A stretch of DNA of 64,000 nt from Bacteroidota bacterium (GTDB lineage: Bacteria > Bacteroidota > Bacteroidia > Chitinophagales > Chitinophagaceae), in NCBI GenBank assembly GCA_023386555.1, contig JAEWJK010000009.1, forward strand, positions 62,001-126,000, in the 5' to 3' direction. Under the pieces are notes generated by a model. The model searched no databases and was not told where the DNA came from. It saw nothing but the letters and a program-made list of their open reading frames with translations. Position numbers and translations under genes: made by a program. This document shows, one piece after another, positions 9,549 to 18,329 of the stretch; the first letter of the stretch is position 1, and every line of letters starts with the position of its first letter.

Positions 9549-11162
9549 TTACTTCAATAGCTCCTGCCAACTTTTTGGCCTGCGATCATTCAACCACCTG
9601 AAGCCTCTTAATCTTATCTCTGAATGATTTACCTGTTTCATTGGGAAAGTTGTGCCTTTAAAATCATTTCTGAATACAACTTTCTGGGGCTTTTTCTCAA
9701 GAAAATACATATCTATAATATCTGCTGTGGATTGATCTACACCAATAAAAGCACTGTCATCATCAACTAAATAATAAATACTGGCGGCACTGCCTTTGAC
9801 TCGAAAATTATCTATGTTGCCTTCTTTAAAATAGCCGTTAATGGTATTGCCTTTTATCTGGTTGTAATATTCACCTTGCACCTTGCTAATGGCTAAACCA
9901 TTTTCAAATACCTGTAATCTTTCCGGTTTTTTATTGATGGTAAAAAGATAGATCGTATCACCTGTCAATTGATTATTTTCAGTCCATACCACAGGGTCTT
10001 TGAACAATCGAAAAGCAGAATCCTGGAATGAATAAAATAAACTATCACCTACAGCCTGCATTGAATCTGTATAAATTCTTACGTTGAAGTAAGCTTCAAA
10101 AAACCGGTTAGAATTTGTGTCTTTTTTTTGTTGTTCTGCTACAGAAATTAAGTAAGCAGAATCACGGATGATGGGTATATTTCTTTCTTTCTTAAGATCA
10201 CTCAACTTAGCCGAGTAAAGGGTATCTGCAGCAATAAAAATGGAATCATTATTCTGCTCGATTATCATTAATGGCTTTAAAGAAGCGATGAATGAACTTG
10301 CATTTCTGTTAAACTTAATATCATCTGCTAACAAAGTTGTTCTATTGCCAGAATCTCTTGTTCGGTATTCAGCATCACCTTGTGCCTGGCCAAAACCAGA
10401 CCGATCATCGAATGCAATATTATCGGCAATAAGATCAGAATCTTTGTCTGTTACCTGTGAGCGTTTTGTAAACAAAGCTTTCCTGTTCTTCTGATCATAA
10501 TAACCTTCCTTTGTTTTTACAGTCCTGTCTTTACTAACGATGAGTGTATTGGTAACAAATCTTGCTACTTCTGTTTCAAGATTGTATAAAAGAGTATCTG
10601 TTGTTATCCTGTACTCAGGATCAACAAGAACCACATTTTTTTTAAAGTAGGAATCTTTCGTATCACCATAGTAAATTCCTTCAACACTATTTAAAACTGA
10701 TTTCCCGGTTACGATCTTTCCACCTTTATAATAAGTACCGATCTTAGTATTGATTTCATACTCAAGTTCGTTGGTAGTTAGCGTACTTTTCTTATCTGTT
10801 AAACGCACATTGTTTCTCAGGTAGGCTTTTCTTTCTCTTCCCACATAACGCATATAATCAGAATAGGTATGCACACTATCAGCATCGTTGATGTGAACTT
10901 TGCCAAAGGCCTCAACAATATTTTGTTGTTGATTTACCACGGCACTATCACAAAAAAACAATGTATTTTCTTTCTTGAGTCTTACATTACCGCCTAACGA
11001 AATATAATTGGTAGAATCTCTCTTTTCAAAATTGTATCTATCTGCGTCCAAGATTTCCAGAACGGAATTAGATGAAGGAGCTATTACCACCTGTGCAGAA
11101 ACGTTTGCTGTAACCAACAAACTAAGCAAGAGAAAAAAGTATGTGAGAAAACGTGTTGGCAT
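9549..11162 (-). CDS. OstA/LptA-like envelope protein
   Basis: 537 residues. Signal peptide ends near ANVSAQ (residue 24). Repeated OstA-type beta strands follow, such as YISLGGNVRLKKENTLFFCDSAVVN, EAFGKVHINDADSV and YLRNNVRLTDKKSTLTTNELEY, so it is likely a periplasmic beta-taco related to LptA but much longer than E. coli LptA (about 185 aa). Its start overlaps the stop of the MCE gene as TAATG, so the two are translationally linked. A role in LPS transport to the outer membrane is inferred from family and from the LptD-like gene 2 kb away. Confidence 0.85.
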   Translation of the reverse strand: MPTRFLTYFFLLLSLLVTANVSAQVVIAPSSNSVLEILDADRYNFEKRDSTNYISLGGNVRLKKENTLFFCDSAVVNQQQNIVEAFGKVHINDADSVHTYSDYMRYVGRERKAYLRNNVRLTDKKSTLTTNELEYEINTKIGTYYKGGKIVTGKSVLNSVEGIYYGDTKDSYFKKNVVLVDPEYRITTDTLLYNLETEVARFVTNTLIVSKDRTVKTKEGYYDQKNRKALFTKRSQVTDKDSDLIADNIAFDDRSGFGQAQGDAEYRTRDSGNRTTLLADDIKFNRNASSFIASLKPLMIIEQNNDSIFIAADTLYSAKLSDLKKERNIPIIRDSAYLISVAEQQKKDTNSNRFFEAYFNVRIYTDSMQAVGDSLFYSFQDSAFRLFKDPVVWTENNQLTGDTIYLFTINKKPERLQVFENGLAISKVQGEYYNQIKGNTINGYFKEGNIDNFRVKGSAASIYYLVDDDSAFIGVDQSTADIIDMYFLEKKPQKVVFRNDFKGTTFPMKQVNHSEIRLRGFRWLNDRRPKSWQELLK

Positions 11163-12181
11163 TATTTGCTTGTAAGCGTATCTCCCGGCTGTTGCAAAGG
11201 TTGTTTTAAATAATCACCTTGTGATTTCTTACCACCTCCAAAAACAGAGAACGAAAGATTTACATAACGTTTTGGATTTACACGAAGATCGTCCAATAAA
11301 ATATTGGCACTTCTGCTGGTGTTCACAAGATTATTATAAAATTGCTTATCGTTTAACAACAATCCAATTGATCCTTCTTTTGAATCTATCTTGGCTATTG
11401 AAGCATTTAATTTTTCAACTGTAGCTTGTAATTGTGCAACAGTACCTTTCAGATCAGCTTCTGCTAAACTTGCAGATGTTTTTTGAAGATTAGATAAAGT
11501 GGTATTGATCTTATCATTGTTTCCTGCCAGATTAGTGGTGAATGCATTTACATTGTCTAATGATCTTGCAAGACTTCCCTGCTCCGACATCATTCTTTGT
11601 AACGCTGCCGATGAAACAATCATGCTGGAAGATATTCTTTGCAGGTTTGCCATAGTGCTTTGCAAATTGGCTCTTGCTGCAGGATTCAATGTTTCATTAA
11701 AGTTTTTCAACAAAGAATCTAAAGAACTTGCAGCACTTGTTAACCGGTCTGACAATGGACCTACTTTATCCTGTAAGTTCCCCATCAATCCTTTATTAGA
11801 AATGGTGAGAATGGTATCGCCCGATTCCAAAAGTTCTTTTCTATCTCCAAGTGTTATTTGAATACTTGGACTGGATAACACAGATTCTTCAATGGCGGCA
11901 ACTGAATTTTTTGGAAGTTCATAATCATCATTCAGCTTAATGGTAACCATCGTTTCGTTTAGATTTTCTGTAGGACTTACTTCATATACATTACCGATCT
12001 GGTATCCATTGGCCCAAACTTCAAACGAAGGCTTCAATCTTTTTGCATCGGGGAATTTTGCATAAATAAAAGTACCATGCTTAAAAAGGCTTTTGCCTTT
12101 CAAAAAATTAAATCCAAGTATGAGAAAAACAATTGCAATAGATGTAAGAGCACCTACTTTCGTCTCATTCGAAATCTTCAT
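11162..12181 (-). CDS. MCE/MlaD-family lipid-transport substrate-binding protein
   Basis: 339 residues. One N-terminal membrane anchor (about 10-28, ALTSIAIVFLILGFNFLKG) is followed by a single MCE domain (about 35-115, ending SPSIQITLGDR). A long helical region of about 150 residues rich in Ser, Thr, Asn and Leu follows, likely coiled coil. MlaD-like proteins form hexamers that move phospholipids between membranes together with an ABC permease and ATPase. Those partner genes are not in the window. It is followed directly by the OstA-like gene (TAATG overlap). Confidence 0.9.
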   Translation of the reverse strand: MKISNETKVGALTSIAIVFLILGFNFLKGKSLFKHGTFIYAKFPDAKRLKPSFEVWANGYQIGNVYEVSPTENLNETMVTIKLNDDYELPKNSVAAIEESVLSSPSIQITLGDRKELLESGDTILTISNKGLMGNLQDKVGPLSDRLTSAASSLDSLLKNFNETLNPAARANLQSTMANLQRISSSMIVSSAALQRMMSEQGSLARSLDNVNAFTTNLAGNNDKINTTLSNLQKTSASLAEADLKGTVAQLQATVEKLNASIAKIDSKEGSIGLLLNDKQFYNNLVNTSRSANILLDDLRVNPKRYVNLSFSVFGGGKKSQGDYLKQPLQQPGDTLTSK

Positions 12182-12292
12182 TTCTGGTATTTAGCTGTTT
12201 AAAATGTCCGGTGAAACTCATTTGTTTATAATTGTTTCATCCCAACAAATGTAAGGTTTAGGATATTACTACTAAGATGAGGCCAATTTCTG

Positions 12293-13219
12293 CTATTTGC
12301 CAGTTTCAATTAGTTGATTTTCTAAAGAATGTTTGTATCGTTTAATAGCCCTGATAATAGCTGTGGTCATTTCTGCCTGGCCTGCATCGCTGTTCATGTA
12401 TTCTTCCTCTTCAGGATTGGAAATGAATCCGAGTTCCACCAGAACACTTGGCATTGCTACAGCCTGCAACACCCAAATAGGAACCTGTCTTTGTCTTGCC
12501 TCACGGCTGATCCTGCCCGTTTTTTTAAATTCATCCTCAATTGTCATAGCAAGATTTGCGCTACGCTTGAAGTATTGTTTTGTTTTGAGTGAATACAAAA
12601 TAAGTTTTTCGGGATCATTAGGATCGAAATCTGAGACTTGTTGAGCAAGGGTACTATCTAAATACAATGCTTCGTTTTCTTTGATCACTTTTTCTTTGAA
12701 ATCATTTTTATTAATTCCCCAGATATATGTTTCAGTGCCTTTTGCAGTACTTGGACTTGTCCATGTTCGATATTGTGGTACTTTTTTGGTTTTTTTCTTT
12801 TTTCCTTTACCTGTAGTAACGGTTTTGTAGCCGGTAAACTCTCTATGTCTTGTAGGAGCAGCACTGTTACAATGAATTGAAATAAAAAGATCTCCTTTTG
12901 ACTGGTTGGCAATATTGGCTTTTACAGTTGGATGCTGATATATATCTGATGTTCTGGTAAATACAACTTCCACTTCCGGTATTTCTTGTGATATTAGTTG
13001 ACCAAGTTTAAGTGACACCGCTAATGAAACATCTTTTTCTCTTGAAAACTTACCTGCTGCACCACCATCATGTCCACCATGACCTGCATCAATAATTATT
13101 TTTCGTAAAGCCGGTACAGATTTAAATGATGAAGATGTAACATAGGAAGTAAGGCCCACAAAAAGAGCGAATGAAAAACTTAACAGGATGAATTTTCTTA
13201 GCATAGTTCTTTTTAGCAT
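12293..13219 (-). CDS. N-acetylmuramoyl-L-alanine amidase (Amidase_3)
   Basis: About 308 residues from the ATG at 13219 (MLKRTMLRKF). An in-frame ATG at 13204 is an equally plausible start, and a further in-frame GTG lies at 13234. A signal/anchor segment is followed by KIIIDAGHGGHDGGAAG with the first zinc His, SIHCNSA with another zinc ligand, and VLVELGFISNPEEE near the C-terminus carrying the catalytic Glu. It cleaves the bond between MurNAc and L-Ala in peptidoglycan, in the periplasm. An insertion rich in Lys (KGKKKKTKK) interrupts the domain around residue 140. Divergent from the LptD-like gene. Confidence 0.92.
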   Translation of the reverse strand: MLKRTMLRKFILLSFSFALFVGLTSYVTSSSFKSVPALRKIIIDAGHGGHDGGAAGKFSREKDVSLAVSLKLGQLISQEIPEVEVVFTRTSDIYQHPTVKANIANQSKGDLFISIHCNSAAPTRHREFTGYKTVTTGKGKKKKTKKVPQYRTWTSPSTAKGTETYIWGINKNDFKEKVIKENEALYLDSTLAQQVSDFDPNDPEKLILYSLKTKQYFKRSANLAMTIEDEFKKTGRISREARQRQVPIWVLQAVAMPSVLVELGFISNPEEEEYMNSDAGQAEMTTAIIRAIKRYKHSLENQLIETGK

Positions 13220-13276
13220 TAAGGGTATATTCACAATTCGTTTATTCTATTCCACCTATTTTTGGAAATTCTACTT

Positions 13277-15985
13277 ATGAGTTATCGTTGTAAAGTTAGC
13301 GTAAAAACAATTTTTGCCGGGCTTATCATCTCGATACTTTCTCTATTAACGCTACAAATCAACGCTTCGCATAAAGACATATCATTTTTTTTCACTTCGT
13401 TAACAGATTTCACTGATACTACTCCTTCAATCAGTTCCCTTAGGTCAGCTGTCATTAGCAACAATGATACTATTCCTAAAAGAAGAGACACTTCAAAAGT
13501 CCAGGTGTTTAGTCTTGACTCTTTAAAGATCTCTAAAGATTCACTTAATGCACCAATTACATACTCGGCAGTTGATTCAGGAGTGTTAATAATTCCTACT
13601 AAGCAATTTTACCTGTATGGAAAAGCTCATACAGAATATGCCGATCTAGAACTTGATGCCGGCTTTATCCGTTATGATCAGAATACACAAACCGTTGTAG
13701 CGTATGGAGCAAGGGATACAGGTAACAATCCACTTGATAAACCCACATTAGTACAAGACGGATCCACTTCTATCAGCGATACCATCATATACAATCTTAA
13801 AACAAGAAAGGGACTTACCAAGAATACATTTTATAATGAAGGAGAGATATTCGTAAATACAGGTGTAGCTAAAACATTATCAGAAGATGGAGATAATGTT
13901 GTTTATGCTTTCAAAAATGTGTTTACTACTTGTAACCTCGATACTCCTCACTTTGCTTTTCGTACAAAAAAGATGAAGCTGATCACTGGTAAGCTGGCTG
14001 TATCTGGTCCTGCTCATCCTGAATTTGAAGGTGTGCCTGTACCAATATATTTACCTTTTGGTTTGTATCCAATGAAACGTGGTCGTCATTCAGGAATTCT
14101 TGCACCTCAGTTTACAGCAAATGAAGGATTTGGTTTGGGGATTGAAGGACTGGGTTATTATAAGGTGTTGAATGATTATATAGACATTACTGCAAGAACA
14201 AATATTTATAGTTATGGTGGATGGAATTTAATGTTAGCACCCAAGTACTTCAAAAGGTATAAGTACAATGGAAACCTGACCTTGTCGCTGCAACATGCTA
14301 AAACACTAAATAATAGCCTTGGGAATTTTAAAGATGAGTTTACTGTAAACGACGGTTTTATGGTAACCTGGTACCATGCAAGAGATGGTAAAGCAAGACC
14401 TGGAACCAATTTCTCTGCAAGTGTACATGCAGGAAGTACTAAGTTCAATCAATTTGTGCCCAATAATAATACGGTTAATTTCCAAAATCAACTCAATTCT
14501 ACTATTCAGTGGAGCAAAACAACAGATAAAACAAATTTAACGATAGCAGCTAATCATGATCAGAACAATTTATCAAGGCTGGTAAACTTAAGATTGCCAT
14601 CTGTGAACTACAGTGTACTTACTTTTTATCCTTTTCAAAATAAGAATAGAGTTGGTGCTGAGAAATGGTATGAGAAATTAGGTATTGCTTATGATGGTAC
14701 ATTGCAAAACCAAATTTCTTTTTATGATAGTGCAATCAATACAAGAAGGTTGTTTGATACTTTACAATGGGGTATCAATCATAGAATTCCAATAGCATTG
14801 GCCTTACCTGCTTTAGGACCTGTTACATTATCACCAAGTATCAGCTACGAAGAAAGATGGATGGGAAGAAGTGTTACTTATGAATGGAATGCTGCGAATC
14901 AAAAAGTAGATACATTTTACGCAAAAGGATTTTATACACCAAGAGATGTTTCTATTGGGCTGTCTGCAAACACCAGGATATTTGGAACATACCAGTTTAA
15001 AAAAACAGGATCATTACAGGCTCTTCGTCATGAAATAAGGCCCACTCTGGGCATAAGTTACAAACCAGACCTGGCAAAACAATATTTCAAAAGTGTACAG
15101 GTAGATACCAATGGTAATTCAATCAGGTATTCCCAATTTTCAAATGGGTTGTTTGGTGGTTTCAATGAAGGCCGTTTTGGCGGAATCAATTTTGGGGTAG
15201 ATAATCTTCTTGAGATGAAAGTAAGAGATAAAAATGTTGTGGGTGATTCTGCTGAGCCAGCAACAAGGAAAATCCGTTTAATAGATGGTTTTGGATTTAA
15301 TGGTGGTTATAATCTCGCCGTGGATAGCTTTCAATGGTCAACTATTGATTTTTATGTTCGAAGTACTTTGTTTGAGAAAATTAATATAACAGCTAATGCA
15401 GTTCTTGATCCTTATAAAATAAATGCCCAGGGCTTTAGAACAAAAGAACTTGCATGGACTAGTAACAGAAGAGGATTTGGAACAATAACAAGAGGAAGCA
15501 TTGCTGCTTCTGCTAGTTTCCAGAGTAAAAAAGCTGATGATAAGCAAAATAAAATTGATAATGGTCAATATATCAATCCTGATGAGCAACAGCAAATGCT
15601 GGAGTATATGAGAAGCAACCCTGCAGAGTTTACTGACTTTGATATTCCGTGGACAATACAAACATCTTTCTCATTAAACTTCAATAGGGGTTATGACTTT
15701 ACCGCCGGAAAGTTTGTTACGCAAACTTCTGCTAATATTTATTTGAATGGCGATTTTAGTTTATCACCCAAATGGAAGATCGGTGGTAATACATATTTCG
15801 ATTTCCGGACCAAGAAAATACAAACACTTAGCATGTTTGTAACCCGTGATATGCATTGCTGGCAACTTGCTATAAATATTACACCAGCAGGACCCTGGAA
15901 GGCTTTTACAATTACACTTAATCCAAAATCAGGTTTGCTGAGAGATCTTAGGATCAATCGAACCAGAGCTTTTCAAGGACAATAA
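13277..15985 (+). CDS. lptD: LptD-like LPS-assembly outer-membrane barrel
   Basis: 902 residues from the ATG at 13277 (MSYRCKVSVKTIF); I chose this over the TTG at 13262 because the signal peptide starts cleanly here. An OstA-like N-terminal region (about 110-220, LELDAGFIRYDQNTQTVVAYG) precedes the conserved FEGVPVPIYLPFGLYPMKRG and GILAPQFTANEGFGLG, which mark LptD in Bacteroidota. The rest is a large barrel. LptD inserts LPS into the outer leaflet. Divergently transcribed from the amidase-MCE-OstA group, which suggests shared envelope function. Confidence 0.88.
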   Translation: MSYRCKVSVKTIFAGLIISILSLLTLQINASHKDISFFFTSLTDFTDTTPSISSLRSAVISNNDTIPKRRDTSKVQVFSLDSLKISKDSLNAPITYSAVDSGVLIIPTKQFYLYGKAHTEYADLELDAGFIRYDQNTQTVVAYGARDTGNNPLDKPTLVQDGSTSISDTIIYNLKTRKGLTKNTFYNEGEIFVNTGVAKTLSEDGDNVVYAFKNVFTTCNLDTPHFAFRTKKMKLITGKLAVSGPAHPEFEGVPVPIYLPFGLYPMKRGRHSGILAPQFTANEGFGLGIEGLGYYKVLNDYIDITARTNIYSYGGWNLMLAPKYFKRYKYNGNLTLSLQHAKTLNNSLGNFKDEFTVNDGFMVTWYHARDGKARPGTNFSASVHAGSTKFNQFVPNNNTVNFQNQLNSTIQWSKTTDKTNLTIAANHDQNNLSRLVNLRLPSVNYSVLTFYPFQNKNRVGAEKWYEKLGIAYDGTLQNQISFYDSAINTRRLFDTLQWGINHRIPIALALPALGPVTLSPSISYEERWMGRSVTYEWNAANQKVDTFYAKGFYTPRDVSIGLSANTRIFGTYQFKKTGSLQALRHEIRPTLGISYKPDLAKQYFKSVQVDTNGNSIRYSQFSNGLFGGFNEGRFGGINFGVDNLLEMKVRDKNVVGDSAEPATRKIRLIDGFGFNGGYNLAVDSFQWSTIDFYVRSTLFEKINITANAVLDPYKINAQGFRTKELAWTSNRRGFGTITRGSIAASASFQSKKADDKQNKIDNGQYINPDEQQQMLEYMRSNPAEFTDFDIPWTIQTSFSLNFNRGYDFTAGKFVTQTSANIYLNGDFSLSPKWKIGGNTYFDFRTKKIQTLSMFVTRDMHCWQLAINITPAGPWKAFTITLNPKSGLLRDLRINRTRAFQGQ

Positions 15986-15993
15986 TTGAACCT

Positions 15994-16533
15994 TCATTTG
16001 TATTCGGCCTTCAGTAACCCAAATAGTATAGAATCTTCTGCAACTCCATTTTTAAAGTAATGCTCTTTCAAATGTCCTTCTTTTCTAAAACCAATGTGTT
16101 CAATTAATTTCAACGAAGGAACATTGTTTGGACCTACAAAAGCTTCAATTCTGTGAAGGTTCATTTTCTCAAATCCATATCTAATAATTTGTGGTAAAGC
16201 TTCTTTCATTAAGCCTTTCTCTCTTTCATTTTCAGCTGTTAATACATAACCTAATTCTGCTCTTGCATGCTGTGTATAGTAAGTGTGATAGCCACACCAT
16301 CCAACATTTTCATTGGTATCCTTCTTTAGTAATTGAAAGTAAAGAAAGCTCTTGTTGAACATAGTCAACCCATTTTTATATGTGGTCTTCTTCTGTAACA
16401 AATCCTCATCTGTTTTTAGGCCATAAAAAAATTTCAATTCATCATCTGTGTAAGTATTAAACACATGATCGTAAACCTGTGGAGTCATTTCTCTAAGCAA
16501 TAATCTTTCAGTATGAAGTATAATAAAATTCAT
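15994..16533 (-). CDS. GNAT-family N-acetyltransferase (RimJ/RimL type)
   Basis: 179 residues. Begins MNFIILHTERLLLREMTP, the usual opening of RimJ/RimL-like acetyltransferases. The acetyl-CoA binding region is ELGYVLTAENEREKGLMKEAL (about 92-112), and HRIEAFVGPNNVPSLKLIEHIGFRKEG is the classical C-terminal motif. Last gene of the ung-plsC-GNAT operon, one base from plsC. The substrate (protein N-terminus, amine or antibiotic) cannot be told. Confidence 0.9.
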   Translation of the reverse strand: MNFIILHTERLLLREMTPQVYDHVFNTYTDDELKFFYGLKTDEDLLQKKTTYKNGLTMFNKSFLYFQLLKKDTNENVGWCGYHTYYTQHARAELGYVLTAENEREKGLMKEALPQIIRYGFEKMNLHRIEAFVGPNNVPSLKLIEHIGFRKEGHLKEHYFKNGVAEDSILFGLLKAEYK

Positions 16534-16534
16534 G

Positions 16535-17269
16535 CTATTTGTTTTGCAAATAATAATTCCACATTATATCAAAAACTTCTTGTTTCAGATCCTTTGCTGT
16601 TTTGTTTGTTGAAGAAATTTCCGGCAGAAAATGAATGCCTAACCGATGCGGCATAAAGTAAAAAGCTTTGTGTAAAGGCAAAACCTTCTTAGTGTTGAAT
16701 ATTACTGTAGGAATGATTGGTTTGCCGGTTTCAACAGCCAATTTAAACGCACCATCATGAAATGATTTCAAAGGCTCATCCGTTCTGTTTCGTGTGCCTT
16801 CAGGGTAAATACTCATGTGCATTCCTTTTTGTAAAGTTTCTTTCATTTCAATAAAACTTCTTCTCCTGCTTTCATCACTTTTTCTATTCACTAAAACAGA
16901 TCCTTTCGCATAGAAAAATCCAAATAAAGGCACTTTTGTAAAAGAACTTTTTGCAATTGTTTTATTGGCTCCTGGAATAAAAGGGCAGGAGAGTGGAATA
17001 TCCATTAAAGAATTATGATTACAGGTTACCACGTAAGTTTCTCCTTTTCTGAAATTGTTTTGACCTTTTACTTTTAAAGGGCAAGCAATTAAAAACAACC
17101 AAACTCTCATCCATATCCGTGAGATGATGATGAATATGTGTTGACCTTTTTTACCCGGAATCAAGTACGTTAGCATTGAAGGAATAAAAATGATAAGGAA
17201 AGTAATAATGAATGTTATTATTCCCCATAAAGCCCAGATTCTCCCAAATATTTCTTTCAAAAATTTCAT
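16535..17269 (-). CDS. plsC: 1-acyl-sn-glycerol-3-phosphate acyltransferase (PlsC/LPLAT family)
   Basis: 244 residues with two N-terminal membrane segments. NHNSLMD is the catalytic NHxxxxD box, and the phosphate-binding motif YPEGTRNR lies near residue 155. It makes phosphatidic acid from lysophosphatidic acid at the inner membrane. The gene sits between ung and the GNAT gene with one-base gaps, so they are read as one transcript; the mix of functions suggests simple tight packing. A lysophospholipid acyltransferase with a different acceptor is possible. Confidence 0.9.
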   Translation of the reverse strand: MKFLKEIFGRIWALWGIITFIITFLIIFIPSMLTYLIPGKKGQHIFIIISRIWMRVWLFLIACPLKVKGQNNFRKGETYVVTCNHNSLMDIPLSCPFIPGANKTIAKSSFTKVPLFGFFYAKGSVLVNRKSDESRRRSFIEMKETLQKGMHMSIYPEGTRNRTDEPLKSFHDGAFKLAVETGKPIIPTVIFNTKKVLPLHKAFYFMPHRLGIHFLPEISSTNKTAKDLKQEVFDIMWNYYLQNK

Positions 17270-17270
17270 A

Positions 17271-17942
17271 TTAATCGAGTGACCAGTTTATCGGATCAGT
17301 ACCATTATATACAAGATAATTATTCGTTTTACTAAAGTGCTTACATCCATAAAACTTATCAGCACTAAACGGTGATGGATGTGCAGTTTGCAGCACGAGG
17401 TGTTTATTGGAATCAATAAACACCTGTTTTTGTCTTGCAAAAGCTCCCCATAAAAGAAAAACGATATTCTTTTTATGTTCAGCTACTTTTCGAATTACTG
17501 CATCAGTGAAACTATGCCAGCCTATTTTAGCATGGCTATTTGGTTCATTCACTCTAACCGTTAACGATGCATTCAATAATAAAACACCTTGCTCTGCCCA
17601 TTTTGTTAGATTACCTGTTTTTGGAATGGCAATACCCACATCAGTATGCAATTCTTTAAAAATATTTACCAACGATGGAGGAGGTTTTATTCCATCAGGA
17701 ACAGAAAACGATAATCCCATTGCTTGTCCTGGTCCATGATAAGGATCCTGACCAAGTAATACCACCTTTACTATCTCAAATGGTGTTGTATCAAATGCAT
17801 TAAATATCTGTGGTCCTGGTGGATATATGATTTTCCCCTGTGATTTTTCTGTTTTCAAAAAGTTGGCTATTTCTGCGAAATATGGTTTCTCAAATTCTTC
17901 CCTGAGCACCTTTTTCCAACCGGGTTCTATTTTCACATCCAT
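17271..17942 (-). CDS. ung: Uracil-DNA glycosylase, family 1
   Basis: 223 residues, full length. The water-activating motif GQDPYHG lies at 64-70 with Asp66. The uracil-binding and leucine-loop region is AHPSPFSADKFYGCKHF near the C-terminus, and SLVNIFKELHTDV is typical. It removes uracil from DNA as the first step in base excision repair. First gene of the ung-plsC-GNAT run. Confidence 0.97.
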   Translation of the reverse strand: MDVKIEPGWKKVLREEFEKPYFAEIANFLKTEKSQGKIIYPPGPQIFNAFDTTPFEIVKVVLLGQDPYHGPGQAMGLSFSVPDGIKPPPSLVNIFKELHTDVGIAIPKTGNLTKWAEQGVLLLNASLTVRVNEPNSHAKIGWHSFTDAVIRKVAEHKKNIVFLLWGAFARQKQVFIDSNKHLVLQTAHPSPFSADKFYGCKHFSKTNNYLVYNGTDPINWSLD

Positions 17943-18013
17943 CTATATCTACATTAAGAATTTGAAAAGCAGTGTTTTGCTTACAGCATACAAAATAATG
18001 GATGTTATTTGAG

Positions 18014-18044
18014 TTGGCTAGGAAAAGATTTTTCCTTTATTTTG
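18014..18044 (+). promoter_or_regulatory. Probable promoter of tRNA-Arg
   Basis: TTG at 18014-18016 and TATTTTG at 18038-18044, with 21 bases between, resemble the Bacteroidota -33 TTG and -7 TAnnTTTG boxes (the latter one base short). The tRNA 5' end is 15 bases downstream. Confidence 0.45.
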
Positions 18045-18059
18045 CCACCCGATAAAATT

Positions 18060-18133
18060 GGTTCGGTAGCTCAGCTGGATAGAGCAACTGCCTTCTAAGC
18101 AGTAGGTCATTGGTTCGAATCCAATCCGAATCA
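18060..18133 (+). tRNA. tRNA-Arg (anticodon UCU)
   Basis: 74 nt. Acceptor GGTTCGG pairs with CCGAATC with one G-T wobble. The D arm starts GCTC at position 10. The anticodon stem ACTGC/GCAGT holds the loop CTTCTAA, giving anticodon TCT, which reads AGA/AGG. The T arm has GGTTCGAATCC. Discriminator A at 18133; CCA is not encoded, fitting the presence of cca at 56.7 kb. Confidence 0.96.
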
Positions 18134-18137
18134 CAAC

Positions 18138-18170
18138 AAAAGGTTTCAAGAATATTTGAAACCTTTTTTA
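18138..18170 (+). terminator. Intrinsic terminator of tRNA-Arg
   Basis: AAAGGTTTCAA, short loop, TTGAAACCTTTTTTA: an 11-bp stem with a T-run right after the tRNA. Confidence 0.85.
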
Positions 18171-18304
18171 TTTACAGCTTTCCGGCAATGCTATTTATTT
18201 CTTTTTTGAATAAAGAGTTATCCACTTGTCATTCTTAAGGGAACTACTTGTTCAATAGTAATCCACATGTGAGGCTGCAATGCCTATCTGCCTTAGGTTT
18301 AGAG

Positions 18305-18312
18305 TAATTTTG
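18305..18312 (+). promoter_or_regulatory. Candidate -7 box for ftsK
   Basis: TAATTTTG is a perfect match to the Bacteroidota TAnnTTTG box, 17 bases before the ftsK start codon. No clear TTG lies at the -33 spacing. Confidence 0.4.
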
Positions 18313-18329
18313 ATAACGGGAAAATCGTT

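Noticed and set aside
11499..11861. 120-codon frame opposite the MCE gene
   Set aside because: Shadow of the helical tail of the MCE protein; no independent support.
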